From positions 1,508,501-1,572,500 of the forward strand of contig NZ_AP028156.1 of NCBI RefSeq assembly GCF_033096465.1: a stretch of DNA of 64,000 nucleotides. The letters are read 5' to 3'. The notes beneath the pieces were generated by a model. That model was given only the letters and a program-made list of their open reading frames with translations. It did no database searches and had not been told where the DNA came from. Position 1 is the first letter of the stretch. Every line of letters starts with the position of its first letter. This DNA comes from Blautia luti (GTDB lineage Bacteria; Bacillota; Clostridia; Lachnospirales; Lachnospiraceae). Positions 1-9,477 of the stretch are shown one piece after another. The position numbers and the translations under genes were made by a program.

Positions 1-620
1 AAGGCAGACTTGCAAACAAGACAATGGAGATGTTCGAGAGAGCCGGAATCACCTGCGAAGAGATGAAAGACAAGGATTCCCGTAAGCTCATTTTCGTAAA
101 TGAAGAATTAAAGATGAAATTTTTCCTTTCAAAAGGTCCGGATGTTCCTACTTATGTAGAATACGGAGCAGCTGATATCGGAATCGTTGGAAAAGATACC
201 ATTCTGGAAGAAGGCCGTAAGCTTTATGAGGTAATGGACCTGGGTTTCGGCAAATGTAAGATGTGCGTCTGCGGACCGGAAAGTGCCAGAGAAGTTCTGG
301 AGAATAACCAGCTTATCCGTGTAGCTACGAAATACCCGAATATTGCGAAGGATTATTTCTACAACAGAAAGCATCAGACTGTAGATATTATTAAATTAAA
401 CGGATCTATCGAACTGGCACCTATCGTAGGGCTGTCCGAAGTGATCGTGGATATTGTGGAGACAGGCAGCACACTTCGTGAAAACGGCCTGAGTGTCCTG
501 GAAGAGGTTTGCCCGCTGTCCGCACGTATGGTAGTAAATCAGGTAAGCATGAAGATGGAGAACGAGAGGATCCGCAAGCTTATCGATGACTTAAGAAAAG
601 TTCTGCAGGAGGGAATTTAA
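1..620 (+). CDS. hisG: ATP phosphoribosyltransferase, short form (5' partial)
   Basis: Catalytic subunit of the first step of histidine synthesis: ATP plus PRPP gives phosphoribosyl-ATP in the cytoplasm. The frame is already open at base 3 and reads GRLANKT before the first internal Met at base 24, which matches the usual HisG N-terminus, so the true start lies outside the window. The C-terminal regulatory domain of long HisG is absent. Short forms are known to need a HisZ partner, which would have to lie upstream. The gene ends 1 base before hisD, consistent with one operon. Confidence 0.95.
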   Translation, partial: GRLANKTMEMFERAGITCEEMKDKDSRKLIFVNEELKMKFFLSKGPDVPTYVEYGAADIGIVGKDTILEEGRKLYEVMDLGFGKCKMCVCGPESAREVLENNQLIRVATKYPNIAKDYFYNRKHQTVDIIKLNGSIELAPIVGLSEVIVDIVETGSTLRENGLSVLEEVCPLSARMVVNQVSMKMENERIRKLIDDLRKVLQEGI

Positions 621-621
621 A

Positions 622-1932
622 ATGCGTAAGGTAACATTAACAAAAGAGTCAACAAAAGATATTCTGGAGAGCCTTCTGAAAAGAAGCCCTAATAATTATG
701 GTAAATTCGAATCCACAGTAGCAGAGATCCTGGCAAAGGTGAAAAGCGAGGGAGATGCAGCCCTCTTTGCATACACAAAGGAATTTGACAAAGCAGAGGT
801 AAACAAAGAGAACATCCGTGTTACAGAAGTTGAGATCCAGGAAGCCTATGACAAGATTGATCCGGCACTTCTGGAAGTGATCCGCAAGGCACTGGTAAAC
901 ATCCGTAAATACCACGAGAAACAGATCCAGAACAGCTGGTTCACCAGTGAGACAAACGGAACCATGCTTGGACAGAAAGTGACACCATTAAACCGTGTAG
1001 GTGTTTATGTACCAGGGGGAAAGGCTGTGTATCCATCCTCTGTATTAATGAATATCGTACCTGCAAAAGTAGCAGGAGTACCGAACATCGTAATGACCAC
1101 ACCTCCTGGAAAGGACGGCAAGATCTGCGCATCCACACTGGTAGCTGCGAAGGAAGCAGGAGCAGATGAGATCTATAAAGTGGGCGGAGCACAGGCTATT
1201 GGAGCGCTTGCCTTCGGAACAGAAAGCATCCCGAAAGTAGATAAGATCGTAGGACCGGGAAATATTTTCGTGGCACTTGCCAAGAAAGCAGTTTACGGAT
1301 ATGTAAGCATCGATTCTATTGCAGGCCCAAGTGAGATCCTGGTGCTGGCAGATGAGACAGCTAATCCACATTTCGTAGCTGCAGACCTTCTTTCCCAGGC
1401 AGAACATGATGAACTTGCCTGTGCGATCCTGATCACTACCAGCAGAGAATTCGCAGATAAAGTAGACGAAGAAGTGAAGGGTTTTGTGGAAGTACTTTCC
1501 AGAAAAGAGATCATCCAGAAATCACTGGATAATTTCGGCTACATCCTGATTGCAGAAGATATGGAGGAAGCCATCGAAGCTGCCAATGAGATTGCTCCGG
1601 AACATATGGAGATCGTAACAGCCAATCCGTTCGAGGACATGATGAAAGTGAAGAACGCAGGAGCCATCTTTATCGGAGAATACAGCTCTGAACCGCTGGG
1701 CGATTATTTCGCAGGTCCGAACCACGTACTTCCTACCAATGGAACAGCCAAATTCTTCTCTGCTCTTTCTGTAGATGACTTTATTAAGAAATCAAGTATT
1801 GTTTATTATTCCAGGGCGGCACTCCGTGATATTCACAAAGATATCATTCAGTTTGCCACATCCGAGCAGCTGACTGCACATGCCAATTCCATTGCAGTAC
1901 GTTTCGAGGACGAAGATAAAGAGGAGAAATAA
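622..1932 (+). CDS. hisD: Histidinol dehydrogenase
   Basis: Oxidises L-histidinol to L-histidine in two NAD-dependent steps, the end of the pathway. The 436 residues are the normal family length. Family motifs are visible: GPGNIFVALAKK near residue 211, AGPSEIL near 234 and the EHMEI segment near 327 that carries catalytic Glu and His. The ATG follows GGAGGGAATTTAAA directly after hisG, so translation is probably coupled. hisB starts 5 bases after its stop. Confidence 0.97.
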   Translation: MRKVTLTKESTKDILESLLKRSPNNYGKFESTVAEILAKVKSEGDAALFAYTKEFDKAEVNKENIRVTEVEIQEAYDKIDPALLEVIRKALVNIRKYHEKQIQNSWFTSETNGTMLGQKVTPLNRVGVYVPGGKAVYPSSVLMNIVPAKVAGVPNIVMTTPPGKDGKICASTLVAAKEAGADEIYKVGGAQAIGALAFGTESIPKVDKIVGPGNIFVALAKKAVYGYVSIDSIAGPSEILVLADETANPHFVAADLLSQAEHDELACAILITTSREFADKVDEEVKGFVEVLSRKEIIQKSLDNFGYILIAEDMEEAIEAANEIAPEHMEIVTANPFEDMMKVKNAGAIFIGEYSSEPLGDYFAGPNHVLPTNGTAKFFSALSVDDFIKKSSIVYYSRAALRDIHKDIIQFATSEQLTAHANSIAVRFEDEDKEEK

Positions 1933-1937
1933 GAACC

Positions 1938-2528
1938 ATGGCCAGAGAAGCATCAGTGGAAAGAAATACAAAAGAAACAGAGATCAAATTAAAGATCAAT
2001 CTGGATGGAACCGGATATTCAGATATCGAGACGGGTGTGGGATTTTTTAACCACATGCTGGATGGATTTACCAGACATGGACTCTTCGACCTCAGTGTGA
2101 GAGTACACGGGGATCTGAAGGTGGATGATCATCACACTATCGAAGATACGGGAATTGTTCTGGGAACAGCCCTGAAAGAAGCCATCGGAGATAAAAAAGG
2201 TATCAAAAGATACGGAAGCTGCATTCTTCCTATGGATGAATGCCTGGTGTTATGTGCCATTGACCTGTCAGGAAGACCATATTTTGTCTGGGATGCAGAA
2301 TTTACCACAGACAGGATCGGAGATATGTCCGCAGAGATGGTGAAAGAATTTTTCTATGCAGTTTCCTATTCCTGCGGAATGAATCTTCATATAAAAGTGT
2401 TAAGCGGCGGTAACAATCATCATATGGCAGAAGCTATGTTCAAAAGCTTCGCCAAGGCGCTGGATGCAGCCACATCTTTTGACCCGAGGATCACGGATGT
2501 GCTTTCCACCAAGGGAAGTCTGGCATGA
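1938..2528 (+). CDS. hisB: Imidazoleglycerol-phosphate dehydratase
   Basis: Dehydrates imidazole glycerol phosphate to imidazole acetol phosphate, a Mn-dependent step of histidine synthesis. The protein is 196 residues, the monofunctional size, without the phosphatase domain of enterobacterial HisB. The two metal-binding His clusters are present: DDHHTIED near residue 63 and GGNNHHMAEA near 157. It sits 5 bases after hisD and 53 bases before the HisIE fusion gene. Confidence 0.97.
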   Translation: MAREASVERNTKETEIKLKINLDGTGYSDIETGVGFFNHMLDGFTRHGLFDLSVRVHGDLKVDDHHTIEDTGIVLGTALKEAIGDKKGIKRYGSCILPMDECLVLCAIDLSGRPYFVWDAEFTTDRIGDMSAEMVKEFFYAVSYSCGMNLHIKVLSGGNNHHMAEAMFKSFAKALDAATSFDPRITDVLSTKGSLA

Positions 2529-2581
2529 GTCTGCATCAGATACAACAGATATCTGATATATAAAGAAGGAGAAACATACCT

Positions 2582-3862
2582 ATGAAAAAATTAATGATTC
2601 CCTGTCTGTATCTTCAGTCTGAAAAAGCAGTGACAGGATTCGGACAGAGAAATCTCTTTGGCGACGGTGATGTGGAGAAGCTGGCACGTTTTTACAGTGA
2701 TAACGGGGCAGATGAACTTCTGGTATTTGACTTTTCTGTGGGAGACCGGGAGCATGATGCTGCGATTGGCAGGATCAGGGATATCTGTTATGCCTCCGAG
2801 ATCCCGGTGATCGGAGCCGGTAATATCAAACGGGCAGAAGATGTAAAGAAACTGATCTATGCAGGCTGTGGGAAAGTTGTGCTGAACTTCTCCAAACAGA
2901 GCAATATTGATCTGCTGGAAGAAGTTTCCCTGCGCTTCGGAAAAGAGAAAATGATGGTCAGCATTTCAGCAGCAGAAGAATTTGCAGCACATAAAGAACT
3001 GATCGAAACTTGTGCCCAGGGCGTTCTGGCACTGGACACAGTACAGGATTCCATTGCACAGCTGTCTTCCATACCCATCGTTCTTCACACAGATGAGAGC
3101 AAGGAGGCAGAACTCGTAAAACTGTTGCAGACAGGTGCTGTAGGCGGTTTAAGCGGCGCATATGTCAGCAATCCGGATACTGCGCTGGTGGAATTTAAGG
3201 CACTTCTGAGAGAACAGGGAATACCGGTACAGACCTTCGAGAGCAGTATTGCCTGGTCTGATTTCAAACTGAACAGCGACGGAATGGTTCCGGTGATCGT
3301 ACAGGATTATAAGACGGATGAAGTTCTGATGCTGGCATATATGAATGAAGAAGCATTTGAAACTACTTTAAAAAGCGGCAAGATGACCTACTGGAGCAGA
3401 AGCCGCAATGAACTGTGGACCAAAGGACTTACCTCCGGTCATCTGCAGTATGTGAAATCCCTGACCCTGGACTGCGACAATGACACGATTCTGGCCAGGG
3501 TATCCCAGATCGGTGCAGCCTGCCATACAGGAAACCGCACCTGTTTCTTCAAGACTCTGGTAAAAAAAGAATATGATGATACCAATCCTCTGCGTGTATT
3601 CCAGGATGTCTACGATGTGATCATGGACAGAAAAGAGAATCCGAAAGAGGGTTCTTATACCAATTACCTTTTCGACAAAGGACTGGACAAGATCCTGAAG
3701 AAAGTAGGAGAAGAATGTACGGAGATCGTCATTGCAGCGAAAAATCCGGACAAAGAAGAAGTGAAATATGAGATTTCAGATTTCCTTTATCATATGATGG
3801 TACTGATGGCTGAAAAAGGTGTCACCTGGGATGAAATTGTAAAAGAACTTGCAAGAAGGTAA
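2582..3862 (+). CDS. hisIE: HisIE with an N-terminal degenerate HisF-like domain
   Basis: The C-terminal half carries out steps 2 and 3 of histidine synthesis. The phosphoribosyl-AMP cyclohydrolase domain (about residues 226-335) has WSRSRNELW, the Asp-rich CDND and the Zn cysteines of [10 protein letters not shown]. The phosphoribosyl-ATP pyrophosphatase domain (about 338-426) has [12 protein letters not shown]. Residues 1-220 read as a HisA/HisF-type barrel ([22 protein letters not shown]). The Asp expected after IPCL in HisF is Tyr here, and the second catalytic Asp strand reads VSIS, so this part is probably inactive. 426 residues is about twice a normal HisIE. It is the last his gene here; hisA, hisF and hisH are not in the window. 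Confidence 0.92.
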   Translation: MKKLMIPCLYLQSEKAVTGFGQRNLFGDGDVEKLARFYSDNGADELLVFDFSVGDREHDAAIGRIRDICYASEIPVIGAGNIKRAEDVKKLIYAGCGKVVLNFSKQSNIDLLEEVSLRFGKEKMMVSISAAEEFAAHKELIETCAQGVLALDTVQDSIAQLSSIPIVLHTDESKEAELVKLLQTGAVGGLSGAYVSNPDTALVEFKALLREQGIPVQTFESSIAWSDFKLNSDGMVPVIVQDYKTDEVLMLAYMNEEAFETTLKSGKMTYWSRSRNELWTKGLTSGHLQYVKSLTLDCDNDTILARVSQIGAACHTGNRTCFFKTLVKKEYDDTNPLRVFQDVYDVIMDRKENPKEGSYTNYLFDKGLDKILKKVGEECTEIVIAAKNPDKEEVKYEISDFLYHMMVLMAEKGVTWDEIVKELARR

Positions 3863-3883
3863 AAAAGGTAACTGCATACAGAC

Positions 3884-3912
3884 TTGACATATGACCATTT
3901 TTGTGATAAAAA
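3884..3912 (+). promoter_or_regulatory. Probable promoter of the first B12-riboswitch unit
   Basis: TTGACA at 3884-3889 and TAAAAA at 3907-3912 are separated by 17 bases, directly upstream of the cobalamin riboswitch. The -35 box is perfect and the -10 is 4 of 6. No clear terminator follows hisIE, so some read-through from the his operon is possible. Confidence 0.5.
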
Positions 3913-3944
3913 GATAATATCCGAATTGAATATGTGCAATGGTT

Positions 3945-4120
3945 ATAACGTTAAGGTCGCATTGTAATATTGATGCACAAAAGAGAATCCGGTGTGAATC
4001 CGGAACGATACCGTCACTGTGTATGGGAGCTATATTCAGAAACCACTGGGAAACCGGGAAGGGAATGTAGCGATGAACGAAGTCAGGAGAACTGCCTTAA
4101 TGTGGAATTTCAGGTCTGCG
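3945..4120 (+). ncRNA. Cobalamin (B12) riboswitch 1
   Basis: Contains the conserved core of the cobalamin aptamer: AGAGAATCCGGTGTGAATCC at 3981-4000, then GGAACG, CCGTCACTGT and, about 75 bases on, the GTCAGGAGAACTGCC segment at 4081-4095. Spacing and order match the family. A U-run terminator follows at 4204, so B12 binding is expected to stop transcription before the chelatase gene. The outer limits are approximate. Confidence 0.93.
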
Positions 4121-4203
4121 GTTTACAGTACCTATATTCTCATACCGATACATAGCTCTTTTAAAATCACATTCAGGTGATACCGTGTATTATATGGGAA
4201 AAT

Positions 4204-4233
4204 AGCAGTCGCAGAAGATGTGGCTGCTTTTTT
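4204..4233 (+). terminator. Riboswitch expression-platform terminator
   Basis: AGCAGTCGC pairs with GTGGCTGCT (9 bp, two G-U pairs) around a 7-base loop and is followed by TTTTTT. It lies between the aptamer and the first gene, as expected for transcription-attenuating cobalamin riboswitches. Confidence 0.85.
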
Positions 4234-4276
4234 GCATACATTAGTCCGGAAATATAGATTAAAAGAGGAAAAAGAA

Positions 4277-5680
4277 ATGAAAAGAAAATCCATGTTAGCT
4301 TTATTACTGGCAGTGTCCATGACCTGTTCCATGACAGCAGCAACAGGTGCAGTAGCTTACGCTTCTGATGATACAGCTACAGAGGAATCAGCAGACGATG
4401 CTGATACAACCGATGATGCAGCTGCAGAAGATACAGATGCAGAAGATACAGCAGATGACGCTGACGCAGCAGACACAGAAGAAGCTTCTGATGATGACCA
4501 GAAAGCAGCAGACGAAGTAGCAGCCCTGATCGACAAGATCTATGTTCAGGAAAGAAATGATACAACTGACGAGGACTGCAAGGCTGCAAAAGAAGCATGG
4601 GATAAACTGACAGATGCTCAGAAGGAACTGGTTGAAGGTGAAGAAGCAAGCCCTGAATATTTTGGACGTGATACAGGTGATGCTTCCAAAGATGATCCAC
4701 GTAATCAGGATGAGATCGGTGAGAACGAACTTCTTGTAGTAAGCTTCGGTACATCCTTCAATGACAGCCGTGCAGAGGATATCAAAGGAATCGAAGACAA
4801 ACTTGCAGAAGCATTTCCGGATTGGTCTGTAAGACGTGCATTTACAGCACAGATCATCATTAATCATGTAGAAGCAAGAGATGATGAAGTAATCGATAAT
4901 ATGCAGCAGGCACTTGACCGTGCAGTAGATAACGGTGTCAAGAACCTGGTTGTACAGCCTACACATCTGATGCATGGTGCTGAATATGATGAGATGGTAG
5001 ATGCTGTTAACGGATACAAAGATAAATTTGAATCTATAGCAATCGCAGAGCCGATGCTTGGTGAAGTTGGCGATGACGCTACTGTTATCAACGATGACAA
5101 GAAAGCAGTTGCACAGGCAATTACAGATACTGCATGCAAGGAAGCTGGATTCGATGATATGAAAGCAGCAGCAGATGCTGGTACAGCATTTGTATTCATG
5201 GGACATGGTACATCTCATACAGCTAACGTAACATATGATCAGATGCAGACACAGATGGAAGACCTTGGACTTACAAACGCTTTCATTGGTACTGTAGAAG
5301 GTAAGCCGGAAGATACAGCCTGCGAAGAGGTTATCGCGAAAGTAAAAGATGCAGGATTCAAGAATGTAATCCTTCGTCCTCTGATGGTTGTTGCCGGTGA
5401 CCACGCTAACAACGATATGGCAGGCGATGATGATGATTCCTGGAAGAGCCAGTTCGAAGCATCTGGAGCATTTGACAGTGTTGAATGCCAGATCGAAGGA
5501 CTTGGAAGAATCGAAGCAGTAGAAGATCTCTATGTAGAACATACACAGGCAGCTATCGATTCCATTGGAACATCTGATGAAGAGACAACAGACGATGCAG
5601 AGGCAGAATCTACAGATGATGCTGCAGCTGATGATACTGCAACAGATGATGCTGCAGAAGAAACAACAGACGCTGAATAA
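4277..5680 (+). CDS. Secreted CbiK-type cobaltochelatase-like protein
   Basis: Class II tetrapyrrole chelatases of the CbiK type insert Co2+ into sirohydrochlorin; a periplasmic form is known in Desulfovibrio. This protein has a signal peptide (residues 1 to about 30, ending near AYA) and an acidic Ala/Asp/Glu/Thr stretch. A CbiK domain spans about 150-430 with ELLVVSFGTS at its start, then an acidic tail. Candidate metal or catalytic histidines are retained: H230 and H233 in PTHLMHG, H310 and H314 in MGHGTSH. I chose ATG 4277 because it follows AGAGGAAAAAGAA and opens the signal peptide. No lipobox or sortase signal is evident. It is the first gene of a B12-riboswitch unit, so export outside the membrane is notable. 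Confidence 0.85.
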   Translation: MKRKSMLALLLAVSMTCSMTAATGAVAYASDDTATEESADDADTTDDAAAEDTDAEDTADDADAADTEEASDDDQKAADEVAALIDKIYVQERNDTTDEDCKAAKEAWDKLTDAQKELVEGEEASPEYFGRDTGDASKDDPRNQDEIGENELLVVSFGTSFNDSRAEDIKGIEDKLAEAFPDWSVRRAFTAQIIINHVEARDDEVIDNMQQALDRAVDNGVKNLVVQPTHLMHGAEYDEMVDAVNGYKDKFESIAIAEPMLGEVGDDATVINDDKKAVAQAITDTACKEAGFDDMKAAADAGTAFVFMGHGTSHTANVTYDQMQTQMEDLGLTNAFIGTVEGKPEDTACEEVIAKVKDAGFKNVILRPLMVVAGDHANNDMAGDDDDSWKSQFEASGAFDSVECQIEGLGRIEAVEDLYVEHTQAAIDSIGTSDEETTDDAEAESTDDAAADDTATDDAAEETTDAE

Positions 5681-5705
5681 TTTTTCAGTTAATCAGAATT
5701 TCAGA

Positions 5706-5737
5706 CTGCCCGGATACTTTTATAAGTCTCCGGGCAG
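5706..5737 (+). promoter_or_regulatory. Intercistronic hairpin
   Basis: CTGCCCGGA and TCCGGGCAG form a 9-bp stem around 14 bases between the chelatase gene and the next gene. Only a weak ATATATTTT follows, so it is more likely a partial terminator or RNA-stability hairpin than a full stop. Confidence 0.5.
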
Positions 5738-5767
5738 ATATATTTTCAGAAAAAAGGAGAATCTATT

Positions 5768-6721
5768 ATGAAAAAACGTTCCGTTGCCATGATGATGTCA
5801 ATGCTTGCACTGTCTGCAGCGCTTGTAAGTACAACTCCTGTTATGGCGAAAACAGATGACACAGAGGAAACAACGACAGAGGAGACCACAGAAGAAGCTG
5901 AGGATGGAGAAGCAAAATCAGAAGATGCAGCGAAATCCCAGACTCTCGAAGATGGCGTCTATACAGCTGAGTTTGATACAGACAGCAGTATGTTCCATGT
6001 AAACGAAGCTATGGATGGTAAAGGAACCCTGACTGTAAAGGATGGAAAAATGACAATCCATGTATCACTGGCATCCAAAAAAATTGTAAATCTTTTTGCA
6101 GGAACTGCTGAAGATGCACAGAAAGAGGGCGCAGAATTATTGGAACCAACTTCTGACAAAGTGACATACAGCGATGGGATGTCTGAAGAGGTATATGGCT
6201 TTGATATTCCGGTACCTGCCATTGATGAGGAATTTCAGGTAGCACTGATCGGAACAAAGGGCAAATGGTATGATCATAAAGTAAGCGTTAAGAATCCTGT
6301 GAAGGAAGAAGACACAGAGGTTTCCGATGATGCAGAGAAAGATACAGAAAAAACAGAAGGCAAAAAAATCGCAGATCTTGGGGTAGAGGACGGAAGTTAT
6401 ACTGCAGAAGTAACACTTACAGGTGGAACAGGCAGAGCAACTGTAGACTCTCCGGCAGCTATTGAGATCAAAGGAGATGAAGCTACTGCAACCATCGTAT
6501 GGAGCAGCCCATATTATGACTATATGCTGGTCAATGATGAGAAGTATTTACCTGTAAATAAAGACGGCAATTCCACATTTGAAATTCCGATTGCAGAGTT
6601 CGATACAGAGATGGAAGTAACAGCAGATACTACAGCTATGAGTCAGCCTCATGCAATTGACTATACCTTAAACTTTGATTCTTCCACTCTGAAGGAAGCA
6701 GAGAAGAAAGATGCGAAATAA
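5768..6721 (+). CDS. Secreted two-domain NEAT-like binding protein
   Basis: 317 residues with a signal peptide (1-27), a Thr/Glu-rich acidic linker and two beta-rich domains like the NEAT / iron-transport-associated family. Domain A (about 58-175) starts DGVYTAEF and ends WYDHKVSV, comparable to the YDHxYxV strand of haem-binding NEAT domains but with Val at the second Tyr position. Domain B (about 200-300) starts DGSYTAEV, has a SSPYYDYMLV strand and ends MSQPHAIDYTLNF. NEAT domains are known for haem; here the B12 riboswitch upstream points to a corrinoid or related ligand (inference). No LPXTG or transmembrane anchor is visible. Confidence 0.8.
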   Translation: MKKRSVAMMMSMLALSAALVSTTPVMAKTDDTEETTTEETTEEAEDGEAKSEDAAKSQTLEDGVYTAEFDTDSSMFHVNEAMDGKGTLTVKDGKMTIHVSLASKKIVNLFAGTAEDAQKEGAELLEPTSDKVTYSDGMSEEVYGFDIPVPAIDEEFQVALIGTKGKWYDHKVSVKNPVKEEDTEVSDDAEKDTEKTEGKKIADLGVEDGSYTAEVTLTGGTGRATVDSPAAIEIKGDEATATIVWSSPYYDYMLVNDEKYLPVNKDGNSTFEIPIAEFDTEMEVTADTTAMSQPHAIDYTLNFDSSTLKEAEKKDAK

Positions 6722-6735
6722 TAAAGCAGTATAAT

Positions 6736-6770
6736 AAAAACAACCTGCCGGTTTTCCGGCAGGTTGTTTT
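6736..6770. terminator. Bidirectional terminator between convergent genes
   Basis: AAACAACCTGCCGG and CCGGCAGGTTGTTT form a perfect stem with a TTTT loop; A-run before and T-run after make it work on both strands. It separates the rightward NEAT gene from the leftward Big_2 protein gene. Confidence 0.93.
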
Positions 6771-6782
6771 AGGTTATACTGC

Positions 6783-9281
6783 TTATTTTACTTTGATGGT
6801 AATGGTTGCAGTTTTCTTGGAACCGTCAGTAGCTTTGGCTGTGATTTTTACAGTGCCTTTTTTACCTTTGACAGCTGTTACTTTACCCTTGGAATTAACA
6901 GTGGCAATCTTTGTATTGCTGGATGTCCAGGTAAGTTTGGTGTTTGCTTTTCCGTTCTGAGTGGAAACTTTAGCTTTTAATGTTGTGCTCTTGCCGGCTT
7001 TGATGGTAGTAGTTCCGGAAAGTTTGATGCTCTTTACAGAACCCTTCATGCAGGTAAGAGTTACTTTTCCGTACTTCTTGCTTCCGTCTTTGGCAGTAGC
7101 AGTGATAGTTACAGTTTTGCCTCCTGCGTTCTTTTTGAAGGTTACAAGACCCTTGGAGTCAACAGTAGCATATTTGGTATTGCTGGACTTCCATGTTACA
7201 GCCTTGTTGGTAGCCTTGGAAGGAGTTACAGTGGCTTTCAGCTGTACTTTCTTGCCTGCTGCTACATTGCGGGAAGGAGTAGCTGAAACAGCAACTTTTG
7301 TTACTTTTACAACTGCTTTCTTAACAGTAACGGTACATGTGGCTTCTACATTGCCAGCCTTTGCAGTGATTACTGCTGTACCTTCTTTAACAGCTGTTAC
7401 AGTACCATTTTCGGATACTTTGGCAACTTTTGCGTTGCTGGAAGACCATTCTACAGCATCAGTGGTATCTGATGGTGCAACGGTTGCTTTCAGTGTAAAG
7501 GATTTACCTGGTTTAAGATTTTTCTTAACTGTATTCAGAGTGATCTCTGTAGCAGGAACCTTAACAGTAACAGTACATTCGGCTTTCACATTGCCGGCAG
7601 TAGCAGTGATCACAGCTGTACCTTCTTTGATACCTGTTACAGTACCATCTTCGGATACTGTAGCTACAGTTTCGTCACTGGAAGACCATGTTACGGCATC
7701 AGTGGTATCAGCAGGAGTAACAGTAGCTGTCAATTTAAATGTTGTGCCTGCATCCAGTGTCTGGCTGTCTGTGTCCAGAGTGATCTCTGTAGCAGGAACC
7801 GATACTGGTGTGACGGTAAGAGTGCTGTTTGTTTTACTGATATTGAAGATACGTTCATACCAGGAGTCATTTCTTACAGAGTGGAAAGAAATGACAACAT
7901 CTTTTTCAAGGTTATCAGATTTGAATCCATCACCGTCCCCGGAGCCTTCTCTTACTACAAGATCTGCCTTGGTATCAGTGATAGGGGTTGTAGTATCAGC
8001 CTTTGCTGCATCTTCAGCGGAACCGATGAAAACTTTATCAAAGCTGGTACTGCCCATGGTCAGATGAAGCACTTCTTCATATCCGTTGGAGTTTGGTCCA
8101 CCAATGGTTTCCAGGGTAGCAGCATTCAGCCTAAACATTTTAACACTGTTTGATACTGTCAGCTCTCTGGTATAATCATAATCGCCGGTAACCAGAGTCT
8201 TGGCTTCTGTATCAATGACTGCCTGACGAGGATAGAAAGCTCTTTCCAGAGTTGATTCACCGTTCTCAAATTTGGTGAGATATTTATTGGAAATAGCTAC
8301 CAGAGGAAGGTAGGTTTCACCATCTGAAACAGGAATGGTAAATGTCCATACACCATTAACTTCTTCACCTTTGATCCAGTTCTCCTGATTGTTTCCGTTG
8401 GCAACGGCTTCTTCATAAGTTCCCTTGTACAGATAATGGTAACCCTTTCCGCTTAAAGTGATGGTCAGAGTTGTACCTGTTTCATCTTTTCTGTAAAGTG
8501 CAGAAGTAACTTTGAACATTCCTGTGTTGTTGGTAGGTGTCAGCTGGGCTTTAATAACAGTGGCCGGAACTACATGAATATCAGAAGCTACAGCGTCGGG
8601 TTCTGTGGTATCTGCCATAGAAGTGGTATCAAACTGAAGTGCATAGATCTTTCTGTCCCATTGTTTCGGTGGCTTTTTCCACGGGTCAGTCAGATTCTTC
8701 TCACTGCTGTATGCCACATAGAGTGTATCAGTAAGAGATTTCACTGGAACTGTATACCAGAGTTCTTTGGTGCCGTCGTCCTTGGTGATGGTTGTAGCCT
8801 GATACCAGTCGACTTCATGATTATATACTGCCTCGCGGCTGGTCTCCTCATTGTCATCTGCGAAAGCGATGTAATCTCTTACATCCGAAGTGCTCTGCAT
8901 ACGAACCAGATAAGTTCCATCATCCTGCTGGGTAACAACTACGTTTTTAAAAGCATAGATACCAGTGGTTTTGCCACCTACGGTAACATTGATGGAATGA
9001 GTGCGGGATTCTGCATCAGCCTGGTCAGAAACATTTTCTTCAGCGGTGTATTCTACCTCACCTGCGCTGAATACGTCTGTATCCGTAGTGGCTGAATCAA
9101 AATCTTCTGAAGCAGAAGCCTCTGTTTCGGCAGAAGTTTCCTCTTCCGGTGTATCTGTAAATTCTGCGCTTGCTGTAAAGTCCGGATTCTCCGCAAAAGC
9201 CGGAACTGCAGAAGCAATTGGTGTAGCTGCGACTGATGCGCTGAGCAGCAGTGCAAGCAGGATTTTTCTTCTTTGCTTCAT
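6783..9281 (-). CDS. Large secreted protein: NEAT-like domains plus four Big_2 Ig-like domains
   Basis: 832 residues. A signal peptide (1-30, ending VPAFA) is followed by an acidic Ser/Thr stretch, then three domains resembling the A-type NEAT-like domain of the neighbours (about 90-225, 235-365, 385-500). The second has ITLSGKGYHYLYKG and the third VFIGSAEDAAKAD; compare VNLFAGTAEDAQKEG in the 5768 gene. Residues 505-832 are four Big_2 (bacterial Ig-like) repeats with the usual VTWSSSDETVATVSEDG pattern, probably a stalk or wall-binding part. There is no LPXTG motif. The gene converges on the riboswitch unit and has its own promoter region; I see no riboswitch on its strand. Its domain kinship ties it to the same system. 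Confidence 0.8.
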   Translation of the reverse strand: MKQRRKILLALLLSASVAATPIASAVPAFAENPDFTASAEFTDTPEEETSAETEASASEDFDSATTDTDVFSAGEVEYTAEENVSDQADAESRTHSINVTVGGKTTGIYAFKNVVVTQQDDGTYLVRMQSTSDVRDYIAFADDNEETSREAVYNHEVDWYQATTITKDDGTKELWYTVPVKSLTDTLYVAYSSEKNLTDPWKKPPKQWDRKIYALQFDTTSMADTTEPDAVASDIHVVPATVIKAQLTPTNNTGMFKVTSALYRKDETGTTLTITLSGKGYHYLYKGTYEEAVANGNNQENWIKGEEVNGVWTFTIPVSDGETYLPLVAISNKYLTKFENGESTLERAFYPRQAVIDTEAKTLVTGDYDYTRELTVSNSVKMFRLNAATLETIGGPNSNGYEEVLHLTMGSTSFDKVFIGSAEDAAKADTTTPITDTKADLVVREGSGDGDGFKSDNLEKDVVISFHSVRNDSWYERIFNISKTNSTLTVTPVSVPATEITLDTDSQTLDAGTTFKLTATVTPADTTDAVTWSSSDETVATVSEDGTVTGIKEGTAVITATAGNVKAECTVTVKVPATEITLNTVKKNLKPGKSFTLKATVAPSDTTDAVEWSSSNAKVAKVSENGTVTAVKEGTAVITAKAGNVEATCTVTVKKAVVKVTKVAVSATPSRNVAAGKKVQLKATVTPSKATNKAVTWKSSNTKYATVDSKGLVTFKKNAGGKTVTITATAKDGSKKYGKVTLTCMKGSVKSIKLSGTTTIKAGKSTTLKAKVSTQNGKANTKLTWTSSNTKIATVNSKGKVTAVKGKKGTVKITAKATDGSKKTATITIKVK

Positions 9282-9375
9282 ATATATTCTCCTTGCCTAT
9301 TGATATATTCAGACACGTTTCCGCATGTGTCTGTGGATGGGACTGTTCCGCAGAAATTCATACAATCCAATTCTC

Positions 9376-9404
9376 ATGATAGCACTAAAATTGTTAAAAA
9401 ACAA
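9376..9404 (-). promoter_or_regulatory. Possible promoter of the leftward NEAT/Big_2 gene
   Basis: On the minus strand TTGTTT and TATCAT are 17 bases apart, about 95 bases upstream of the ATG at 9281. The -10 is good and the -35 weak. The roughly 90-base leader holds a 7-bp hairpin (CAGACAC / GTGTCTG, near 9310-9333). Confidence 0.35.
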
Positions 9405-9477
9405 CAAAATATAAGAAAATAATAGTATATATGCTGTATACTGGTAACTGTTCACACACCACTATCCCGCGAGGCGT

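Noticed and set aside
4388..5542. 384-residue minus-strand frame across the chelatase gene
   Set aside because: Antisense shadow of a gene with strong Ala/Asp codon bias; the protein is Cys/Ile/Phe-rich nonsense without a ribosome binding site.
6961..8067. 368-residue plus-strand frame
   Set aside because: Mirror of the Big_2 repeats of the leftward gene; no family pattern, no start signal.
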